Part shown: positions 17,258 to 26,880 of the stretch, one piece after another
How the letters are laid out: every line of letters starts with the position of its first letter
Position numbering within the stretch: the first letter of the stretch is position 1
Assembly: GCA_016705955.1 (NCBI GenBank)
Contig: JADJKO010000006.1
Coordinates: forward strand, 62,001-126,000
Length of the DNA: 64,000 nucleotides
Direction of reading: 5' to 3'
DNA from: Flavobacteriales bacterium
GTDB lineage: Bacteria; Bacteroidota; Bacteroidia; Flavobacteriales_F; PHOS-HE28
The notes under the pieces: model-generated
The model's database searches: none
The model's input: the letters and a program-made list of their open reading frames with translations, nothing else
Told to the model about the DNA's origin: nothing
Position numbers and translations under genes: made by a program

Positions 17258-17737
17258 ATGGCCAAGTACAGGCTCGAAGAGAAGCCACTCCGACCACACG
17301 TTGTCCTTGGCATCAGTTGCCATGTGCCAGACTACCGCTTGTGCTGGTCGGTGAACAAGGGGTTGGGCCTTGAATTGACCCGTCGGCGCGAGGCGATCAC
17401 CGAACTCGTGCGGGGCAAGGAATTGCACTACACGGTGTTCGAGGTCAAAGGCCGGGACGGGGAAGCGCGCTTCGCATTGATCTGCAATACTTGCGGCAAC
17501 CGCCGGTTGCTCCCTGGTCAGAAGGAGGCCGACTGTTTCCTTGTCGTTGATCCTGAAACAGCCGAGCTACGGCCCGACCTACTGGACCAATTGCGCAGAT
17601 GCGATTTCGTGCTCACGGCTTTTCCCGTGGACATCTCCCGATCGAAGTCGGGACACAAGTTGTTGCTTTGCGATCCCGATGAACGAACCGAAGACCAAGA
17701 TCGTCGCCACCCTAGGCCCGGCAAGCAGCTCACGTGA
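17258..17737 (+). CDS. Small conserved protein of the IPExxxVDY type
   Basis: 159 residues, soluble, no known catalytic motif. Position (between rnc and pyk) and layout fit the IPExxxVDY family of Bacteroidota, named for a motif that here is degenerate: LLDQLRRCDF occupies the place of LPExxxVDY. Other visible parts are the early HVPDYRLCWSVNKGL and the late FPVDISRSKSGHKL. Function is unknown in the family. The last 59 bases overlap pyk in a different frame, so its translation may influence pyk. Family assignment is from memory of context and pattern and should be taken as moderate. Confidence 0.7.
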   Translation: MAKYRLEEKPLRPHVVLGISCHVPDYRLCWSVNKGLGLELTRRREAITELVRGKELHYTVFEVKGRDGEARFALICNTCGNRRLLPGQKEADCFLVVDPETAELRPDLLDQLRRCDFVLTAFPVDISRSKSGHKLLLCDPDERTEDQDRRHPRPGKQLT

Positions 17738-19100
17738 GGTGCTGCGGGACATGATGTTGAGCGGCATGGATGTGTGCCGACTGAACTTCAGCCACGGGAG
17801 TTATGACTTCTACACCGAGCTGATCGGCACGATCCGATCACTGAACGAGGAACTGGGCATCAACACCGCCATCCTCGCCGATCTGCAAGGCCCCAAGTTG
17901 CGCGTGGGCGCCATGGCGAACGGGCCGATCGAACTAGCCGACGGAAGTGAGTTGGTGATCACCACCGACAATGTGGAAGGAAAGCCCGGACTGGTGAGCA
18001 CGAGCTACGCGCAGTTCCCACGAGATGTGAAACCCGGCGAACTCGTTCTCCTCGATGACGGCAAATTGCGCCTCGAAGTGATCGCCACCGACGGGAAGAA
18101 GACCGTGACCACACGTGTGATCAATGGCGGGATTCTGAGCGCGAACAAGGGTGTCAACCTGCCGAACACCAAAGTGAGCTTACCGTGTCTCACCGAAAAA
18201 GATCTTGCCGATCTCGACTTCGCACTCGAGCACGATGTGGATTGGATCGGCCTCAGCTTCGTGCGCAGCGCCCGGGACATCATCGAGCTGAAGGGCGTCA
18301 TCAGCCAACGCGAGAAACATGCGCGCGTGGTGGCCAAGATCGAAAAGCCCGAAGCACTGTTGGAGATCGATGAGATCATCCGCGAGAGCGACGCACTGAT
18401 GGTGGCGCGTGGTGATCTCGGCGTGGAGATCCCGATGGAGAAGGTGCCGTTGGTGCAGAAGGACATCATCAAGCGCTGCCTCGCGCAGCACCGTCCGGTG
18501 ATCGTGGCCACGCAGATGATGGAGAGCATGATCACCAGCATCACACCCACGCGCGCCGAAGTGAACGACGTGGCCAACGCTGTGTTGGATCACGCTGACG
18601 CCGTGATGCTCAGCGCCGAGACGAGCGTGGGCAAGTACCCCGTGGATGTGGTGAAGGCCATGAACAAGATCCTGCTGGAGATGGAAACCAGCGATTCCAT
18701 GTTCAACACCCCGCAACCGGATCTGGAGGAGAACGATCGCATGGTCACCGACGCGATCTGCATGGCGGCGGTGCGCATGAGCGCGGCCATCGACATCCAA
18801 GCGATCGTGACGATGACGCACAGCGGCTACACCGCATTCAAGATCAGCAGCATGCGGCCCAAGGCGCGGATCTTCGCCTTCACCAGCAACCCGCGGATCC
18901 TCAACATGCTCAACCTGGTGTGGGGCGTGCGCGCGGTGTACTACGACAAGACCGTGAGCACCGATCACACCATCGCGGACATCAAGCACTTGCTGCGTGC
19001 GCGGAAATTCGTGCAGAAGGGCGACCTCGTGGTGAACATCGCAAGCATGCCCATCGCCGAACAAGGCATGGCGAATATGCTGAAGTTGAGCGAGGCGTGA
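17679..19100 (+). CDS. pyk: Pyruvate kinase
   Basis: 473 residues, the usual length. It transfers phosphate from phosphoenolpyruvate to ADP, the last step of glycolysis. The opening TKIVATLGPASSS, MDVCRLNFSHG, the metal and PEP site VVAKIEKPEALLEIDEI and ARGDLGVEIPMEKVPL, and ATQMMESMI are all present. The start ATG lies inside the end of the preceding gene; this gives the normal N-terminus MNEPKTKIVATLGP. Classic allosteric C-terminal domain is complete. Confidence 0.97.
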   Translation: MNEPKTKIVATLGPASSSREVLRDMMLSGMDVCRLNFSHGSYDFYTELIGTIRSLNEELGINTAILADLQGPKLRVGAMANGPIELADGSELVITTDNVEGKPGLVSTSYAQFPRDVKPGELVLLDDGKLRLEVIATDGKKTVTTRVINGGILSANKGVNLPNTKVSLPCLTEKDLADLDFALEHDVDWIGLSFVRSARDIIELKGVISQREKHARVVAKIEKPEALLEIDEIIRESDALMVARGDLGVEIPMEKVPLVQKDIIKRCLAQHRPVIVATQMMESMITSITPTRAEVNDVANAVLDHADAVMLSAETSVGKYPVDVVKAMNKILLEMETSDSMFNTPQPDLEENDRMVTDAICMAAVRMSAAIDIQAIVTMTHSGYTAFKISSMRPKARIFAFTSNPRILNMLNLVWGVRAVYYDKTVSTDHTIADIKHLLRARKFVQKGDLVVNIASMPIAEQGMANMLKLSEA

Positions 19101-19156
19101 GGTTTCCGGAAACGGTGCATTGATCGGTCATGTGCTTCTTCGACAGATTCATCATC

Positions 19157-19804
19157 ATGAAGGCGTCTTGGCAATGGTGGTGCTTCGTGTTGATTGTGAG
19201 CAGCTGTGGTCCGAATGGGGTCCCAACAACAACCCCGACCTCGGTGCCACTAGTGCCTGATTTTCGATACACACTGCAACTGTTCAACTCATCCGATTTG
19301 GATCGAGCATTCGCTGCCGGTCATCCTATTGACACGCTTGGTCTGAAGCTGAAGGACGCAGAGACGCCCAGTGAACTTCATGAATTAAGTGGCGTTCGGG
19401 ATTACGTCGAACTCATTAGTAGACCGAACGCGAATACGTCAGTTCACATGCTCCTCTCGAGGGGCGAAACCGTGGAAGACGAGCGCAAGTCCTTCGGAGA
19501 GGTTTTCATGGTCTTGAAGAACATGAAAGGGGAAGTGACCAGTGCAGTGCTCATTGATCGATTTGAGTGCAGCGAGGACACCAAGCGGACACTCTCGTTG
19601 GGCTGGGTTGAGCGCGCGGTATTCTGTCAAGGCGCAACGCGCGCAAGGCGAATCGGCGTGGGCCATACTTTGATCACATACGTGAATAGAACGACCAGCG
19701 CGTGGCTGGATCCGGTTTCGATCCGTGCTTCGAGGGATTGGATAGCAACAAGTGATGTACTTGAAGGAAAGCGAGCCTTGGTACAGATGTGTTCATTTGA
19801 CTAG
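19157..19804 (+). CDS. Putative lipoprotein of unknown function
   Basis: 215 residues. A short signal with lipobox IVSSC (Cys17) predicts an outer or inner membrane lipoprotein. The mature part begins with a Pro/Thr-rich spacer (PTTTPTSVP) and then a mixed alpha/beta region with no motif I recognise. Base composition is visibly poorer in G+C than the pyk gene upstream, with more A-ending codons, so it may be a later arrival. It stands alone between pyk and a convergent T9SS protein. The ATG chosen is the one giving a signal peptide. Confidence 0.6.
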   Translation: MKASWQWWCFVLIVSSCGPNGVPTTTPTSVPLVPDFRYTLQLFNSSDLDRAFAAGHPIDTLGLKLKDAETPSELHELSGVRDYVELISRPNANTSVHMLLSRGETVEDERKSFGEVFMVLKNMKGEVTSAVLIDRFECSEDTKRTLSLGWVERAVFCQGATRARRIGVGHTLITYVNRTTSAWLDPVSIRASRDWIATSDVLEGKRALVQMCSFD

Positions 19805-19852
19805 CTCTTGTTGAACAACGGGAGAATTCACTAGGTCGGGATCGACCTTGGT

Positions 19853-21112
19853 CTATTTCACCACCACCTTCTCGTACAGCATCCCCTCATTGCACTTCAG
19901 CACCACGAAGCAGAAGCCGGCGGAGTGATCGGTTAGATCAACAGTGAACGCGTATGCACCAGCGTCCGCCTTGCGCTTCATCAGTTGCTCTTCGGTCGTT
20001 CCATTGGAGGACACGATGCGTAGGTCGGCGATGGTGGAGCGGTCCAGCGTGAGGTCGATGATGATGCGCCCGTTGGTCGGATTCGGACTCACGTGCAGGC
20101 GATGCGCCGTGCGTTGCGGTTCAGCATCAGCGATGGAGGTGGATATGTCCGCGCGGTACTTGTAGATGCGCTGCCCGCTGAGGTAGGCGGTGCTGTCATT
20201 CACCTTGAAGAAGCGATTGTAGTTCGCGCCTAATGGGATCAGTTCCCAACTCAAGCCGCCATCCGTGGTCTCCCACAAGGTGTTGTCACCACCAGTCCAA
20301 CCATGCATCGTGTCGAGGAAGCCGATCGCTTCGATGTACGTGTACGTGTTCGCAACGAGTAGCTGTGTCCACGTCAGGCCACCATCCGTGCTGCGCAACA
20401 TGCGCGTGTCATCATTCGTGGGTTCGCTATAGATGCTCGCATACCAGATCATCGCATCGAGGCGTTGGATCTTCCACACGATATCGGTGAGCGCGTTCGT
20501 AGTGTGAACGGTCGTCCAACTCGCGCCGCCATCCACGGTGTGCAGGATCACACCACCCGCGCTCGCCGGATTCGCGGTGCCAGTGGCGAAGCCGCTGTCG
20601 GGTGTAGTGAAGTGGATGTCCACCAAGCGCGTGGCGTAAGCACTCATGTCGGTGTAGGTCCAAGTGCTTCCACCGTTCACGGACTTGATCAGGTACGCCG
20701 GTCCGGCCCACAGTCCGCAGCCGTAGATCACATCGGCCGTTGGTGCCGACAATCCGCAGATGCCATCCGGTGCGGGCGAGATCCCCGGGCTGATATCCGT
20801 CCAGGAAGTTCCACCATTCGTGGTACGATACAGTTGTCCGTTGAGCGATCCCGCGAAGCCGGTGTTCGCGTCGATGAACTCGATGCTGCGCAAGTAGTAG
20901 GGTGAAGTGAATTGCAGTGTCCACGACTGTCCACCATTCACCGTCTTGCGGATCCATCCGTTCGGTCCACCTGCTGCCCAACCCGTGTCGGCGCTGATGA
21001 AGTACACATCGTCGTAGCGGCCGGAGTTCGGGATGTTCAACACGCTCCAACCGGTTTGCGCAATGCTTGGAGCAAGGAACGGAAGTGTGAGAAGAGCGAA
21101 GAGAATGCGCAT
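19853..21112 (-). CDS. Secreted beta-propeller (Ycf48/BNR-like) protein with T9SS sorting domain
   Basis: 419 residues from the ATG giving signal peptide MRILFALLTLPFLAPSIAQT. Repeats of the form T-x-NGG-x-SW / T-DGG-x-TW (for example TVNGGQSW, TTNGGTSW, SVNGGSTW, TVDGGASW, STDGGLTW, TTDGGLSW) with GW or GF turns indicate a six-or-seven-bladed propeller like Ycf48 and sialidase BNR repeats. The end (LHVSPNPTNGRIIIDL ... CFVVLKCNEGMLYEKVVVK) is a type IX sorting domain. Expected on the surface; ligand unknown. Stands alone. Confidence 0.87.
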   Translation of the reverse strand: MRILFALLTLPFLAPSIAQTGWSVLNIPNSGRYDDVYFISADTGWAAGGPNGWIRKTVNGGQSWTLQFTSPYYLRSIEFIDANTGFAGSLNGQLYRTTNGGTSWTDISPGISPAPDGICGLSAPTADVIYGCGLWAGPAYLIKSVNGGSTWTYTDMSAYATRLVDIHFTTPDSGFATGTANPASAGGVILHTVDGGASWTTVHTTNALTDIVWKIQRLDAMIWYASIYSEPTNDDTRMLRSTDGGLTWTQLLVANTYTYIEAIGFLDTMHGWTGGDNTLWETTDGGLSWELIPLGANYNRFFKVNDSTAYLSGQRIYKYRADISTSIADAEPQRTAHRLHVSPNPTNGRIIIDLTLDRSTIADLRIVSSNGTTEEQLMKRKADAGAYAFTVDLTDHSAGFCFVVLKCNEGMLYEKVVVK

Positions 21113-21276
21113 GCGGCGTGTGATCGAATGTTCGTGAAAGGTAGTCGAGCATGTTGCGCTGCGAACGTTGGATCGTGGAAACATGGATGAACACCCTCGG
21201 TTCTTCGGCGGAGCACCCGGATACCTTGCCTCGACGACCAACCGTCCGCCGCAAAGCGGACACAACACGCTACCGC

Positions 21277-22023
21277 ATGAATGAGCGCGATTGGGACAAG
21301 GTGGCCGATACTTTCGAGAAGGAGATCTTCAACGTACCAGCGAACGACACCAAGGGGATCATCCTCGATTGGGTGGAACGCCTAGCGACACCGGATGCCG
21401 TAGCCACCGACCTGGGTTGTGGCGTCGGGCGCACGCTTCCGATGCTCGCGGAACGGTACAGACACGTGTACGCGGTGGACGTGAGCAGCCAATGTTTGGA
21501 CGTGGCGGCGAAAGCGAACCCGCTGCGCAGCAACATCGAATACGTACACGCCGACCTGAGCAAGGACCGCAACAGTTACCCGGCCACGGATGTGGTGTTG
21601 TGCATCAACACGTTGCTCAATGCTTCGCTCGAAGTGCGCGAGCCGTTGATCGATCGCACGTGCCGAAGCGTGAAGAAAGGCGGTCACTTGTTGTTGGTGG
21701 TGCCCTCGCTCAACTCCACCTTGCTCACCGCATACCGTCATCTGCAATGGAATCTGCGTGATGGCATGGATGCGCGCGATGCGCAGAAAGCCGCCGCGCT
21801 CAACGGCAAAGGATTGGAGCATGGCATTGTGCACATCGATGGCGTGCCCACCAAGCACTACCTCAAGGAGGAATTGGAAGCGCTCTTCACGGAGCGTGGC
21901 TTCAACGTCCTGGACGTGGACAAGATCGAGTACCCCTGGACCACGGAGTTCGATGCGCCACCGCGGTGGATGAAGGCGCCCTACCCGTGGGATTGGTTCG
22001 TGGCGGCGCAGCGCGTGCGCTGA
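21277..22023 (+). CDS. Class I SAM-dependent methyltransferase
   Basis: 248 residues. The SAM-binding motif I is VATDLGCGVGRTLPML, followed by the acidic end of strand 2 (VYAVDVSSQCLDVA), ADLS and the motif-IV-like DVVLCINTLLNAS. It transfers a methyl group from S-adenosylmethionine to an unknown acceptor. The start MNERDWDKVADTFEKEIF is the usual entry to this fold. The 164 bases before it hold a small hairpin (GTCCGC-CGCAAA-GCGGAC at 21244-21261) but no clear promoter. Confidence 0.85.
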   Translation: MNERDWDKVADTFEKEIFNVPANDTKGIILDWVERLATPDAVATDLGCGVGRTLPMLAERYRHVYAVDVSSQCLDVAAKANPLRSNIEYVHADLSKDRNSYPATDVVLCINTLLNASLEVREPLIDRTCRSVKKGGHLLLVVPSLNSTLLTAYRHLQWNLRDGMDARDAQKAAALNGKGLEHGIVHIDGVPTKHYLKEELEALFTERGFNVLDVDKIEYPWTTEFDAPPRWMKAPYPWDWFVAAQRVR

Positions 22024-22045
22024 TCGTCGGATCGGGCAGGCAGCA

Positions 22046-22053
22046 TATCTTCA
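22046..22053 (+). promoter_or_regulatory. -7-like box before the broken secreted-protein gene
   Basis: TATCTTCA, 33 bases before the ATG at 22087. No TTG is found at the proper -33 distance, so this is weak. Confidence 0.3.
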
Positions 22054-22086
22054 TCGAAGCAAGTCTTGCTTCCAAACGCCGAGCCC

Positions 22087-23777
22087 ATGAAAGCACTCTA
22101 CGCGCTGTTTCCGGCCACCTTGTCTTTCATCGCTGCGGCGCAACCCCAGCTTCCAACATTCTATACTACGGACACGGTGACCATACCGTGCCCCCAGGAT
22201 ACGACCGTGAACATTCTCACCTATGTGGGTTGGGAGGCGTACCAAACACTTGATGATACGTGGAACGGTCCGCGCGACTCATCGGTCTGCATCGATCTGG
22301 CGCATGTGATAAATCCGAGCTATGTCGCATCCCGCATCCTCATCGACCAGATCGAACCAGCGCGCCCGGTATTTCTTCGTGCCCTGTTGGATGATCAGAG
22401 CGTTATTCCGCTCAGTTCGGACAACGAATATTCGATCAGCTTCGGGGCCTTTACGGCGAATGGATTCGATGCGGGCCCGTGTCCGGACGGACCCTGTTCC
22501 AGTGCTCGTGCAGCCGTTCGCATTCCAGATGCTGCAGGTTCGGGAACGATCCTGCGATGGTCAGAAACGTCGCTGAGCACGGACCCCATGAGCCCGTTCC
22601 TTTTCAACCTTTGCGTGCCAACGGAAAAATTCGCGAACAACCACCTGCGCGAAGTGGTCTTCAGCTTTCTGGTGTTGAATGCACAACCCGGGCAATCCAT
22701 TGACCTGTATGGATCGTTGGTTCTCGACTTTGACCTTGATGGTAGCCTGCAGCGAATTACCCCCGCTGTGTTGCCTCAATTTCTAGTGGGTCAGGATCAA
22801 TACACATTCGGCTATCAGTGGGGATCGAACTATCTGGTCATGCATGCGAACGCGGAGTACCCGGACCTCGACCATGTGTTCGACCTTGATTTCAGTCCGG
22901 TCCCGAACCAGCCGGTTCCGATCCCGGTGACAGTGAACATGGAGCCTTATACCGGATTCAATTTTCAGCCATTCACACAACTACGCGGAGGACTTTTGGA
23001 AGGGAGCACCACCGATCGTCATCCGCTATCGGTAGTGAACAATGGCGCAGATCTCTGTCTTGGGATTCAATTCGTCGAGATGGTCTGGCTTGCGAAGTCG
23101 TGTTATGTTCATCGCAGTGGTCACATCGCATTCCGGAAGGACGCAACGCCTGCTTCCAGTTCCAGCCGGGGAGCACGTTACGCGTTGCGGATGGTAGCAC
23201 CTTCCAATACGGACAGAACGGTCGCGGCCTGCTGCTGATGATCGAGGGTTCTCACTTGGAGATCGGACATGATGCGGAGCTGTTGGTCGAGGGGTCGATG
23301 ATCATCAAAGAGCCGCCCGATGTGTCAGAGCATCGCGATATGCACATCACGCTCGGGCAGGATGCGCGCTTGCGCTTCGCACCCGGCTCACGCCTGCGCA
23401 ACTAGTGGAGTAATGAGAGCCGCATGAAGTTGGTCGTCACACTCGATGGCGGCAGCATCGACATCAGTGGTCTCGGCCCCGAGGATCGCGAGAAAGTGGT
23501 GGTGATCGAGTTGCCGCACGAAGAATGGAGCGACATGCAGATGATGGGAAATCCTGTTCGTGATGAACTCGCGCTTTCGTTCGGAGTACGACGCGATGGT
23601 GTCCTGCGTCTGCGCGTGATCGATCCGATGGGTCGGCTGCTGTATGAGAAGCAGAGAACCGTATCGGCAGGAGAGAACAGGATCGCGGTCCCGACGATCA
23701 ATTTGATCCCTGGCGGTTACATCCTCGAAACCGTGATCGGTGACGAGCGACGCATTGCACGCTTCGTCAAGGAGTGA
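22087..23777 (+). pseudogene. Broken secreted protein gene with T9SS C-terminus (one frameshift, one TAG)
   Basis: Three pieces appear to form one protein of about 560 residues. The first, from ATG 22087, has a signal peptide (MKALYALFPATLSFIAAAQ) and a beta-rich body and runs out at 23238. The second, in another frame from about 23100 (EGRNACFQFQPGSTLRVADG ... LRFAPGSRLRN), meets TAG at 23403. The third continues in that same frame (KLVVTLDGGSIDISGLGPED) into a type IX sorting domain with GNPVRDELAL and GGYILET. The middle and end fit the common pattern of a glycine-rich stalk before the sorting domain. So one frame change between about 23080 and 23150 and one nonsense codon separate them. 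It may be a true pseudogene or sequencing error. The last 11 bases overlap the convergent reductase. Confidence 0.75.
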
Positions 23778-25050
23778 CGCTACGCCCGAGCATCAGATCC
23801 ATATAGAAGCCGGGCTTCTTCAAACGCTCGCGCATGTTCATGTCGGTGAACATGCTGCTGATCGTATCGGCGAGCGCAGGATTCGAATTCGCGCGGTCCA
23901 CCACAAGGTCGAACAACCAGGGTTTGTTCGCGAGTGATTGCAGCCGTGTGCTGATCATCACCTCCTTGCCGAGGCGTTTCCACACACGCTCGTCGTAGGT
24001 GCGCAAGAACTTGGCGCTGGTGTCCTGTGCGGTAAGCGCATCCACGGCCACATCCGCAGCATGCACACCACTGATCATCGCGTGGCTGATCCCTTCACCG
24101 GTGAAGGGATCGATCAAATGGCCCGCATCACCGACCAGCAAATAGCCATCACCACTCAACGCGCGCTTCTTGCTCGCGAGCGGAAGTCCCATCCCTTGGA
24201 TCGGTCCTTCCAAGGTGGCGCAGGCGAATCGTTCCTTCAACTGTGGATGCTCTGCGAGCAGGCTCGTCATCAATTGCTTCAGATCCGCACGGCGCTTCTT
24301 CACCACATCGCTGCGCAAGCCCAGCCCGACGTTCGCTCGGCCATCAGGTAGCGGGAAGACCCACAGGTATCCCGGCAAGAGGTCCTTCAGGAAGATCAGT
24401 TCGATGAAGCCCATCGGGTCGAGGTCCTTCACGCCGCTGTAGTAAGCGCGCACACCGGCCGCGTGGTGGCGTGGCTCCATCGCAAGCTTTGCGTGGTGCC
24501 GCGCGAATTGTGAATTCGCTCCCGATGCATCGATCAGGATCCGCGAGTTGATCGAACGATCATCAATTGTGGTAATGGTCCAACCGTCATCGTTCCGTTG
24601 GAAGGATCGTGCACCCACACCTTCCAGAACATTCACACCACTCAAGGTCTTTATCCGCTGGAAGAGGAGGTTGTCGAAGTCCAGTCGCGGGAGGATCGCG
24701 CCGGGAGCTTCACCCAGACCGGTGTTGCGTGAGAACGGCACGCGCAAGGACTTTCCTCCGGGCGCGATGAAGGTGACGCCCCAGCTCGGCATCGAGCGCG
24801 CATCCGCTTTCACTGTGGCGGCGAGCTCCGGATCAAGCCGTTCCAAGGTGCGCATCACCTTTCCGCTGAGCGCATCGCCGCACACCTTGTCGCGCGGGAA
24901 CACGGCCTTCTCCAATACGACCACTGATGCGTTGTGCTTCGCCAATTGCATGGCTGCGGAACAACCACCCGGCCCGCCACCGATGATGCAGATGTCCGTT
25001 CGCATCACCCGGCCCGCCTGGCTCTCCGGTCCGTCCTCGGGGATGCTCAT
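23767..25050 (-). CDS. FAD-dependent oxidoreductase, geranylgeranyl-reductase family
   Basis: 427 residues. The dinucleotide-binding motif ICIIGGGPGGCSAAMQLA is at about residues 20-37, the family signature FPRDKVCGDALSGK follows, and the second FAD motif is GYLLVGDAGHLIDPFTGEGISHAM. This family saturates isoprenoid chains (archaeal and plant types) or acts on polyprenyl or aromatic substrates; in Bacteroidota the substrate is usually not known. It begins seven bases after pheS, suggesting one operon. The first ATG is used because it fits that spacing; MRTDICIIGG 15 codons later is an alternative. Confidence 0.87.
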   Translation of the reverse strand: MSIPEDGPESQAGRVMRTDICIIGGGPGGCSAAMQLAKHNASVVVLEKAVFPRDKVCGDALSGKVMRTLERLDPELAATVKADARSMPSWGVTFIAPGGKSLRVPFSRNTGLGEAPGAILPRLDFDNLLFQRIKTLSGVNVLEGVGARSFQRNDDGWTITTIDDRSINSRILIDASGANSQFARHHAKLAMEPRHHAAGVRAYYSGVKDLDPMGFIELIFLKDLLPGYLWVFPLPDGRANVGLGLRSDVVKKRRADLKQLMTSLLAEHPQLKERFACATLEGPIQGMGLPLASKKRALSGDGYLLVGDAGHLIDPFTGEGISHAMISGVHAADVAVDALTAQDTSAKFLRTYDERVWKRLGKEVMISTRLQSLANKPWLFDLVVDRANSNPALADTISSMFTDMNMRERLKKPGFYMDLMLGRSVTP

Positions 25051-25057
25051 GGTGGGA

Positions 25058-26125
25058 TCAGCTCCGGAACGGAGCCGCGGTGAACTGATCGAGGAAGCGC
25101 ACGTCGTTCTCCCAATACAGGCGTAGGTCGGGTACGCGGTAGATCAGTTGCGCGACGCGCTCGACACCCATCCCAAGCGCGAAGCCGGAGTACACTTCAG
25201 GGTCGATGCCGCAATTCACGAGCACCGCCGGATCCACCATGCCGCAGCCCATGATCTCCACCCAGCCGCTCTGCTTGCATACCGCACAACCGACGCCACC
25301 GCATATCGTGCAGCTCATGTCCACTTCGGCACTCGGCTCGGTGAAGGGGAAGTAGCTCGGGCGCAAACGGATCTGCACGTCAGGGCCGAACATGCTCTTC
25401 GCGAAATAGTCCAGTGTTCCTTTCAGCTCCGCGAAGCTCACGCCCTTGTCCACATAAAGTGCTTCCACTTGGTGGAACATGCAATGTGCCCGTGCGCTGA
25501 TGGCTTCGTTGCGGTACACACGTCCCGGCGAGATCGTGCGGATCGGCGGGGTGCTGTTCTCCATCACACGAACTTGCACACTGCTGGTGTGCGTGCGCAA
25601 TGCGAGTTGAGCGACCCCCTTCTCCTCGTGAGAAGGCCCGGGGTTGAGGTCAATGAAGAAGGTGTCCTGCATATCCCGCGCAGGGTGGTCCGGCGGGAAG
25701 TTGAGCGCGCTGAAGTTGTGGTGATCATCCTCCACTTCGGGCCCGTTGCTCACGGTGAATCCGATGCGTGCGAAGACCTCCACGATGCGCTGGCGCACGA
25801 GGGTGATCGGGTGCAAACTGCCCACCGGTTCGGTGGATGCCGGTGCGGTGTAGTCGATCGCAGGACCAGTGACCTCGGCGGCTCCCTTGATCCCATCCCG
25901 CAATTCCTCGAAGCGTTCTTGTGCGGAGCGCTTCAATTGATTCATGCGCTGGCCCAGAAGCTTCTTCTCCTCACCGGCCACCTGCTTGAAGGCTTCGAAG
26001 AGTTCGGTCACGGCACCGTTACGGCCGAGCATGGCCACCCGGAACCGCTCCACTTCATCGGCGGTGCGGGCCTGCGCCTTGGCCACTTCGGCCTCCAACG
26101 TTGCAATGCGATCGATCAAGCTCAT
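25058..26125 (-). CDS. pheS: Phenylalanine-tRNA ligase alpha subunit
   Basis: 355 residues. It charges tRNA-Phe as an alpha2-beta2 complex with PheT, which is not in this window. An N-terminal coiled coil (TLEAEVAKAQARTADEVERF) is followed by the class II core: HPITLVRQRIVEVFARIGF, HTSSVQVRVME, motif 2 (GRVYRNEAISARAHCMFHQVE) and motif 3 (GFALGMGVERVAQLIY). A Cys-rich insert (CTICGGVGCAVCKQSGW) occurs in many bacterial PheS. Its start overlaps the cyclophilin stop by four bases. Confidence 0.97.
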   Translation of the reverse strand: MSLIDRIATLEAEVAKAQARTADEVERFRVAMLGRNGAVTELFEAFKQVAGEEKKLLGQRMNQLKRSAQERFEELRDGIKGAAEVTGPAIDYTAPASTEPVGSLHPITLVRQRIVEVFARIGFTVSNGPEVEDDHHNFSALNFPPDHPARDMQDTFFIDLNPGPSHEEKGVAQLALRTHTSSVQVRVMENSTPPIRTISPGRVYRNEAISARAHCMFHQVEALYVDKGVSFAELKGTLDYFAKSMFGPDVQIRLRPSYFPFTEPSAEVDMSCTICGGVGCAVCKQSGWVEIMGCGMVDPAVLVNCGIDPEVYSGFALGMGVERVAQLIYRVPDLRLYWENDVRFLDQFTAAPFRS

Positions 26126-26841
26126 TCCAATACGTGCATGAACATCCGGATATCCGTCAAAGGTCGATCACGACCATCGCACGTCACGGCGGCGATCGCG
26201 TCCACCACACCCATTCCCTCCACCACCTTCCCGAAGACCGTGTAACCGCCATCGAGGTGTGGCGCACCACCTTCCGCTGCATAGTCCTTCTTCTGTTCCT
26301 CGGTGTACGTGATCACGATGCCGTTTCGCGCGTTCCGAGCGGCCACTTGGTCGAGTTCGGCTGGTGAAAAGGTCTTGCCTTGAACGATGTAGAACTGGCT
26401 GCCGTTGCTCCGCCGTTCCGGGTTCTCTTGATCGGGTTGTCGGGCCGCCGCCAAGGCACCTCTGGTATGCACTAGGGTGGGGACGATCTCCGCTGGTAGG
26501 GTATACCCCGCCCCACCTTGCCCCAAGGCGACGCCCGCCACAGCCGTCCGGCTATCCGGATCGCCCCCTTGCACCATGAACCCCTTGATCACCCGATGGA
26601 AGAGCAGGCTGTCATAAGCTTGTTCCCGCACGAGTTTCAGGAAATTGTCACGGTGCAATGGGGTCTCGTTAAATAAGGTGATGATGAAGGTGCCCATCTC
26701 GGTCCGGACCTCGACCAAGGGCTGCTTGGGCGCCGCCGGGACCTGCGCGTTCGTCAGGTATCCAAGTGCGCCCAGGAACAGGAAACAGCAAATGGCAATG
26801 ATCCGTAGCGCCACTGTCCGGCACTCTGTTACATTTGACAT
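26122..26841 (-). CDS. Cyclophilin-type peptidyl-prolyl cis-trans isomerase, exported
   Basis: 239 residues. An N-terminal hydrophobic segment (IIAICCFLFLGALGYLTNAQ) exports it or anchors it to the inner membrane, and the cyclophilin fold follows: FHRVIKGFMVQGGDPD, the active-site Arg in FHRV, NGSQFYIVQG. An insert of about 35 residues (AELDQVAARNARNGIVITYTEEQKKDY) sits before GYTVFGKVVEGMGVVD. It should speed proline isomerisation in periplasmic protein folding. The ATG 21 bases inside the longest frame was chosen because the frame otherwise starts at TTG. Operon: this gene, pheS, reductase. Confidence 0.92.
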   Translation of the reverse strand: MSNVTECRTVALRIIAICCFLFLGALGYLTNAQVPAAPKQPLVEVRTEMGTFIITLFNETPLHRDNFLKLVREQAYDSLLFHRVIKGFMVQGGDPDSRTAVAGVALGQGGAGYTLPAEIVPTLVHTRGALAAARQPDQENPERRSNGSQFYIVQGKTFSPAELDQVAARNARNGIVITYTEEQKKDYAAEGGAPHLDGGYTVFGKVVEGMGVVDAIAAVTCDGRDRPLTDIRMFMHVLE

Positions 26842-26867
26842 CCGCAAAGCCTTGGCATTCAAGGCGC

Positions 26868-26875
26868 CAAAAGTA
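26868..26875 (-). promoter_or_regulatory. -7 box of the cyclophilin-pheS-reductase operon
   Basis: TACTTTTG on the minus strand, an exact TAnnTTTG, 26 bases before the ATG. No TTG stands at the expected distance upstream. Confidence 0.5.
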
Positions 26876-26880
26876 GCCCA

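Noticed and set aside
25148..26245. Long plus-strand frame opposite pheS
   Set aside because: pheS and cyclophilin motifs on the minus strand are unambiguous; composition of the opposite frame is not protein-like.
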